Origin: Phycisphaerae bacterium
GTDB lineage: Bacteria; Planctomycetota; Phycisphaerae; Sedimentisphaerales; Anaerobacaceae
Length of the DNA: 9,367 bases
Direction: 5' to 3'
Assembly: GCA_030630315.1 (NCBI GenBank)
Contig: DAOVNI010000038.1
Span: 1 to 9,367, forward strand
In this document: one piece after another, positions 6,858 to 9,367 of the stretch
How the letters are laid out: every line of letters starts with the position of its first letter
How positions within the stretch are numbered: the first letter of the stretch is position 1
Program-made: the position numbers and the translations under genes
The notes under the pieces: model-generated
Database searches by the model: none
The model's input: only the letters and a program-made list of their open reading frames with translations
What the model was told of the DNA's origin: nothing

Positions 6858-6863
6858 TATAAT
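6858..6863 (+). promoter_or_regulatory. Possible -10 box for the exported-protein gene
   Basis: A perfect TATAAT lies 64 nt before the start codon at 6928. No good TTGACA is found at 16-18 nt upstream, and there is no extended -10 TG. It supports separate transcription of the downstream gene, but a single hexamer in AT-rich DNA is weak evidence. Confidence 0.35.
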
Positions 6864-6927
6864 TGCTAACGGTGTAAACGAAGTAATTCGACGATTGAGC
6901 GTTATTGGCAAGAAAGGAAAATGCAAG

Positions 6928-7647
6928 ATGAATAAGTCAAAAGGTATCAAAAGGAAAAAACTAAGGTGGGTAAGACTCTTGGTGGTAGTGCCGCTACTAT
7001 GTGGGTTGATGGCACCCGGCCTGGGACAACAAAGTCAAAAAATTAGAATAGATGTCAATGCGCTGATTCACGAGACGCAAAAAATGTCCCAAAAAGCAAA
7101 TGAGATGACGCTGGTCTGGTGGATTCCGGAAGATTTCTGGCGGGTCAGTTCTGCACAGGACCCCATGATTACAGAAGCCCAGACCGAAGAACTCATCAAA
7201 GTTCTTCGCCCCTATACGCTTATCGTTGTCGTAAACGGTAAGATGGGGCCATTGGGTGGAATTACATATAGACCCGAAGCGGCCATTCGAGCCAGGATTC
7301 AAATTAAAGATAGTGAGGGGACTCACTATCGTCCACTTAGTAAAGATAAGGTCGGCGCGGACACCAGGAATTTGTTATCGATAATGAAACCTATTTTCGT
7401 GAACATGCCCGGGCTGATGGGGCAAAACGCGCATTTCTTTCTCTTCCCTGCCAGGAACAAAAAGGGCCGGAAGATTGCTGACGCCAAGAAGAGCGGGGCC
7501 TTTTCGATTAAATTGGGCGAAAACGAATTCAGGTGGAGACTGCCTTTAGGCTCGCTTCTTCCTCCAAAGATATGCCTAAAATGCAAAGAGAATTGCAGCG
7601 GCGCCTGGAATTTTTGTCCGTGGTGCGGAACCAGATTGCCGAAATAA
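6928..7647 (+). CDS. Exported protein of unknown function with C-terminal zinc ribbon
   Basis: I do not recognise a named family. The 239-residue product opens with a very basic n-region (MNKSKGIKRKKLRWVR) and a hydrophobic core (about 17-31). A likely signal-peptidase I site follows near GLG/QQ (33-34), and there is no clean lipobox. The middle (about 60-210) has a conserved-looking aromatic segment MTLVWWIPEDFWRV (60-73), LRPYTLIVVVNGKMGPLGGITY (93-114) and a C-terminal beta-like segment. It ends in C216-x2-C219 and C230-x2-C233-G, a classic zinc-ribbon spacing, with an extra Cys223. Zinc ribbons are mostly cytoplasmic, so their presence on an apparently exported protein is odd. I chose ATG 6928 because AAAGGAAA lies about 8 nt upstream; a TTG at 6895 in the same frame is less likely. 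Confidence 0.8.
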   Translation: MNKSKGIKRKKLRWVRLLVVVPLLCGLMAPGLGQQSQKIRIDVNALIHETQKMSQKANEMTLVWWIPEDFWRVSSAQDPMITEAQTEELIKVLRPYTLIVVVNGKMGPLGGITYRPEAAIRARIQIKDSEGTHYRPLSKDKVGADTRNLLSIMKPIFVNMPGLMGQNAHFFLFPARNKKGRKIADAKKSGAFSIKLGENEFRWRLPLGSLLPPKICLKCKENCSGAWNFCPWCGTRLPK

Positions 7648-7682
7648 AAGTGAAAGCTGTGTCAAGGCGCTAATGGTGAACG

Positions 7683-7735
7683 ACGGAGGACGGACAACGG
7701 AGGACGGCGTCCTCTGCCCTCTGTCTTCTGCCTTG
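7683..7735. repeat. GGAGGACGG low-complexity repeat
   Basis: ACGGAGGACGG occurs exactly twice, at 7683-7693 and 7697-7707 (14-nt period). It is followed by a pyrimidine-rich partner beginning CGTCCTC (7708-7714) that can pair with GAGGACG of either copy. The purine-rich left half and CT-rich right half give an imperfect palindrome. Similar GGAGGACGG/TCTGTCTTCTG strings are familiar as dispersed intergenic repeats. I see no gene or terminator in 7648-7830. Confidence 0.55.
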
Positions 7736-7758
7736 TGGAGAAATTTGTTGCAAAATAA

Positions 7759-7791
7759 TATCGTATTGCGTATATCGTATTGCGTATTGCG
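7759..7791. repeat. TATCGTATTGCG tandem repeat upstream of the permease gene
   Basis: The 12-nt word TATCGTATTGCG occurs at 7759-7770 and 7773-7784, followed by a partial TATTGCG (7785-7791). It ends 39 nt before the permease start codon. It shares the CGTAT word with the hairpin at 1808-1837 but is not the same repeat. A weak promoter reading (TTGCAA 7749-7754, 16 nt, TATATC 7771-7776) falls on it and is not convincing alone. Confidence 0.6.
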
Positions 7792-7830
7792 TTTCGCACG
7801 ACACGCATCAGAGACGAGGAAAGTAAAAGT

Positions 7831-9367
7831 ATGGTTTTCACACTGCATAGATATATATTTCGGGAGCTTTTCAAAGTTTTTGTTCTTGCGGCGGTAGCGT
7901 TGACACTAATCCTCAGTCTGGGCAGTATTCTGCGTCCGGTGCAGGAATACGGCGTAGGGCCCCGGCAAGTCGTTCATCTTATGGGCTATTTTCTGCCAAT
8001 CACACTTACGTTCGTATTGCCGATGGCAGCTTTATTTGCGGCAGCTCTGGTTTACGGCCGATTTGCAAGCGATAATGAGCTTGATGCCTGCAGGGCAAGT
8101 GGAATAAGTCTGCTGACACTGGTTTACCCGGGTCTGGCGCTGGCGATTATGGTGGCGACAGTAAATTTGATTTTGAGTTTCCACATGATGCCTTATTTCG
8201 TACACCTCGCGGAAAAATCTCTTAAAGCCGACGCCAAGCAGATACTTTTCCGCAATATTCAGCGGAGAGGATATTATAAGTCGCCGGGCGGTCTATACGT
8301 AATTTACGCCGACGAGACCAACCTGCAAAACAACGTGCTTTCAGGTGTAGTTATCGCCGAGGTGAAAAACGTCGAAATAAAAAAGATTATCGCCGTCAAA
8401 AGTGCGTGGGTGCATTTCAGTTCGCACGGCAATTTAAATGAAGTACGAATCGACGCAAACAACACATACCAAATCGGCCCTGAGGGCGAGGGATGGTTCT
8501 CCGTAGGAGGGCTGTCGTTGACGAAGGAGTTCCCCTCGCTGTTAGGCGATGATATAAAGTTCAAGAAGCTTCATGAGATGAAAGAAATACGTGACGTTGA
8601 CCCGATGCTGTTTTATCCGATTGCAAAATTAGCTCGCGAGACTTACGCACAACTTACCGTGGAGTTATTGGCAGAAGATATTGCCGTCAAGACAGGCGAC
8701 GACAGCAACAGCTTCTATAAACTGCACAGCGGCGAAAAGCTCGTCGAATTTAGTGCGAGTCATTGCGCTTTGCATGACGAAGAAAAAGTCGAATTATCCG
8801 GTGAAGTTGTGGTGGTTGAATACGATGCGGACAGCAGGCAACATTTACAGACCCTGCAATGCACAAGGGCACTGCTGCATATCGAGGGCGACGAACTGGC
8901 ACCGACTCTGACAATGGTGCTCTACAATGCCACGTGGCGGCATCCGGACGGCTCAGAAGGTTTGACGCAACGTCATATCATTCGCGGCTTGATTATACCC
9001 AAAGCCGTGGGAGACGTAGCAAATAAATTCGCAACGGAGGATGGTTTGGATGCTAAAAAATTGGCTTCGGAGTCACCGGCACTGCGGAAAGGTCCGAGCT
9101 CGAAACTGAGCGGCCTGCAAGATAAGCTTCAGAAAAAGATAGATTATACATTGGCTGAAATAAAGGCCGAGGTGCATTCCCGACTGGTATTCGGAATAGG
9201 CTGTGTGTCGGTGATAATGATTGGCATTGGTCTGGGTATTATTTTAAGGGGGGGACATCTGCTCAGCGCCTTCGGCGCAAGCTCAGTGCCCGCCGGGGTG
9301 CTGATAGTGTGCATAATGATGGGCAAAAATATTACTAAAAACACCGGTGCACAGGCCGGTTCGGGAA
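7831..9367 (+). CDS. LptF/LptG (YjgP/YjgQ) family permease, 3' end beyond window
   Basis: LptF and LptG are the inner-membrane subunits that, with the LptB ATPase, pull lipopolysaccharide from the membrane towards the LptC/LptA bridge. The 512 codons seen show three N-terminal membrane segments (about 15-36, 50-76, 97-118). The coupling-helix motif ELDACRASGIS (83-93) matches the family's E-L-x-A-x-R-A-x-G-S. After a long periplasmic region come further membrane segments (about 451-473 and 482-500), with the sixth expected beyond the window. The soluble part (about 120-450) is clearly longer than the roughly 190 residues usual in 350-400-residue family members. GAGGAAAG (7816-7823) precedes ATG 7831 by 7 nt. 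The frame runs open to the last base. LptF and LptG cannot be told apart here, so I give no symbol. Confidence 0.85.
   Translation, partial: MVFTLHRYIFRELFKVFVLAAVALTLILSLGSILRPVQEYGVGPRQVVHLMGYFLPITLTFVLPMAALFAAALVYGRFASDNELDACRASGISLLTLVYPGLALAIMVATVNLILSFHMMPYFVHLAEKSLKADAKQILFRNIQRRGYYKSPGGLYVIYADETNLQNNVLSGVVIAEVKNVEIKKIIAVKSAWVHFSSHGNLNEVRIDANNTYQIGPEGEGWFSVGGLSLTKEFPSLLGDDIKFKKLHEMKEIRDVDPMLFYPIAKLARETYAQLTVELLAEDIAVKTGDDSNSFYKLHSGEKLVEFSASHCALHDEEKVELSGEVVVVEYDADSRQHLQTLQCTRALLHIEGDELAPTLTMVLYNATWRHPDGSEGLTQRHIIRGLIIPKAVGDVANKFATEDGLDAKKLASESPALRKGPSSKLSGLQDKLQKKIDYTLAEIKAEVHSRLVFGIGCVSVIMIGIGLGIILRGGHLLSAFGASSVPAGVLIVCIMMGKNITKNTGAQAGSG

Noticed and set aside
7576..7897. Small reading frames on both strands in the gap before the permease
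   Set aside because: They translate the GGAGGACGG and TATCGTATTGCG repeats, giving typical repeat-derived nonsense peptides.
8304..9344. Minus-strand frames inside the permease gene
   Set aside because: They are shadows of a clear membrane-protein gene with family motifs and a good ribosome site on the + strand.

Overview
The window is a gene-dense bacterial chromosome segment in which all seven protein genes lie on the + strand. I infer a diderm bacterium, most likely a Planctomycetota of the Phycisphaerae type. The grounds are an enlarged LptF/LptG-like permease, an accessory protein between rbfA and hisG that I know only loosely from planctomycetes, and AT-rich gaps full of short dispersed repeats. 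This placement is inference and there is no rRNA here to confirm it.

Positions 1-576 hold no convincing gene. They contain a long AT-rich palindrome (121-166), a possible promoter (about 271-299) and a candidate structured leader RNA (358-502). The 3' strand of the leader's closing helix is also the 5' arm of a strong intrinsic terminator (493-525), which sits just upstream of nusA. This is the most interesting signal in the window, because the two structures are mutually exclusive and look like a transcription switch in front of a termination factor gene.

Positions 577-4990 carry the classical nusA-infB-rbfA transcription/translation operon, without rimP or the ylxR/ylxQ genes found in many other bacteria. 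The nusA-infB gap holds a perfect 10-bp hairpin and a REP/MITE-like inverted repeat that ends 19 nt before the infB start codon. The infB-rbfA gap is another inverted repeat, and rbfA has no visible Shine-Dalgarno sequence.

Positions 5039-6613 encode a lysine-tailed protein that resembles a HhH-GPD (endonuclease III-like) fold with its catalytic residues lost, followed after 24 nt by long-form hisG. Short same-strand gaps suggest that nusA, infB, rbfA, this gene and hisG can be co-transcribed.

Positions 6614-9367 differ in character. A degenerate tandem repeat follows hisG. Then comes a gene for an exported protein with a C-terminal zinc ribbon, then a gap with two further low-complexity repeats, then an LptF/LptG-type permease that runs off the window end. 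These last two genes concern the cell envelope and are probably transcribed separately.
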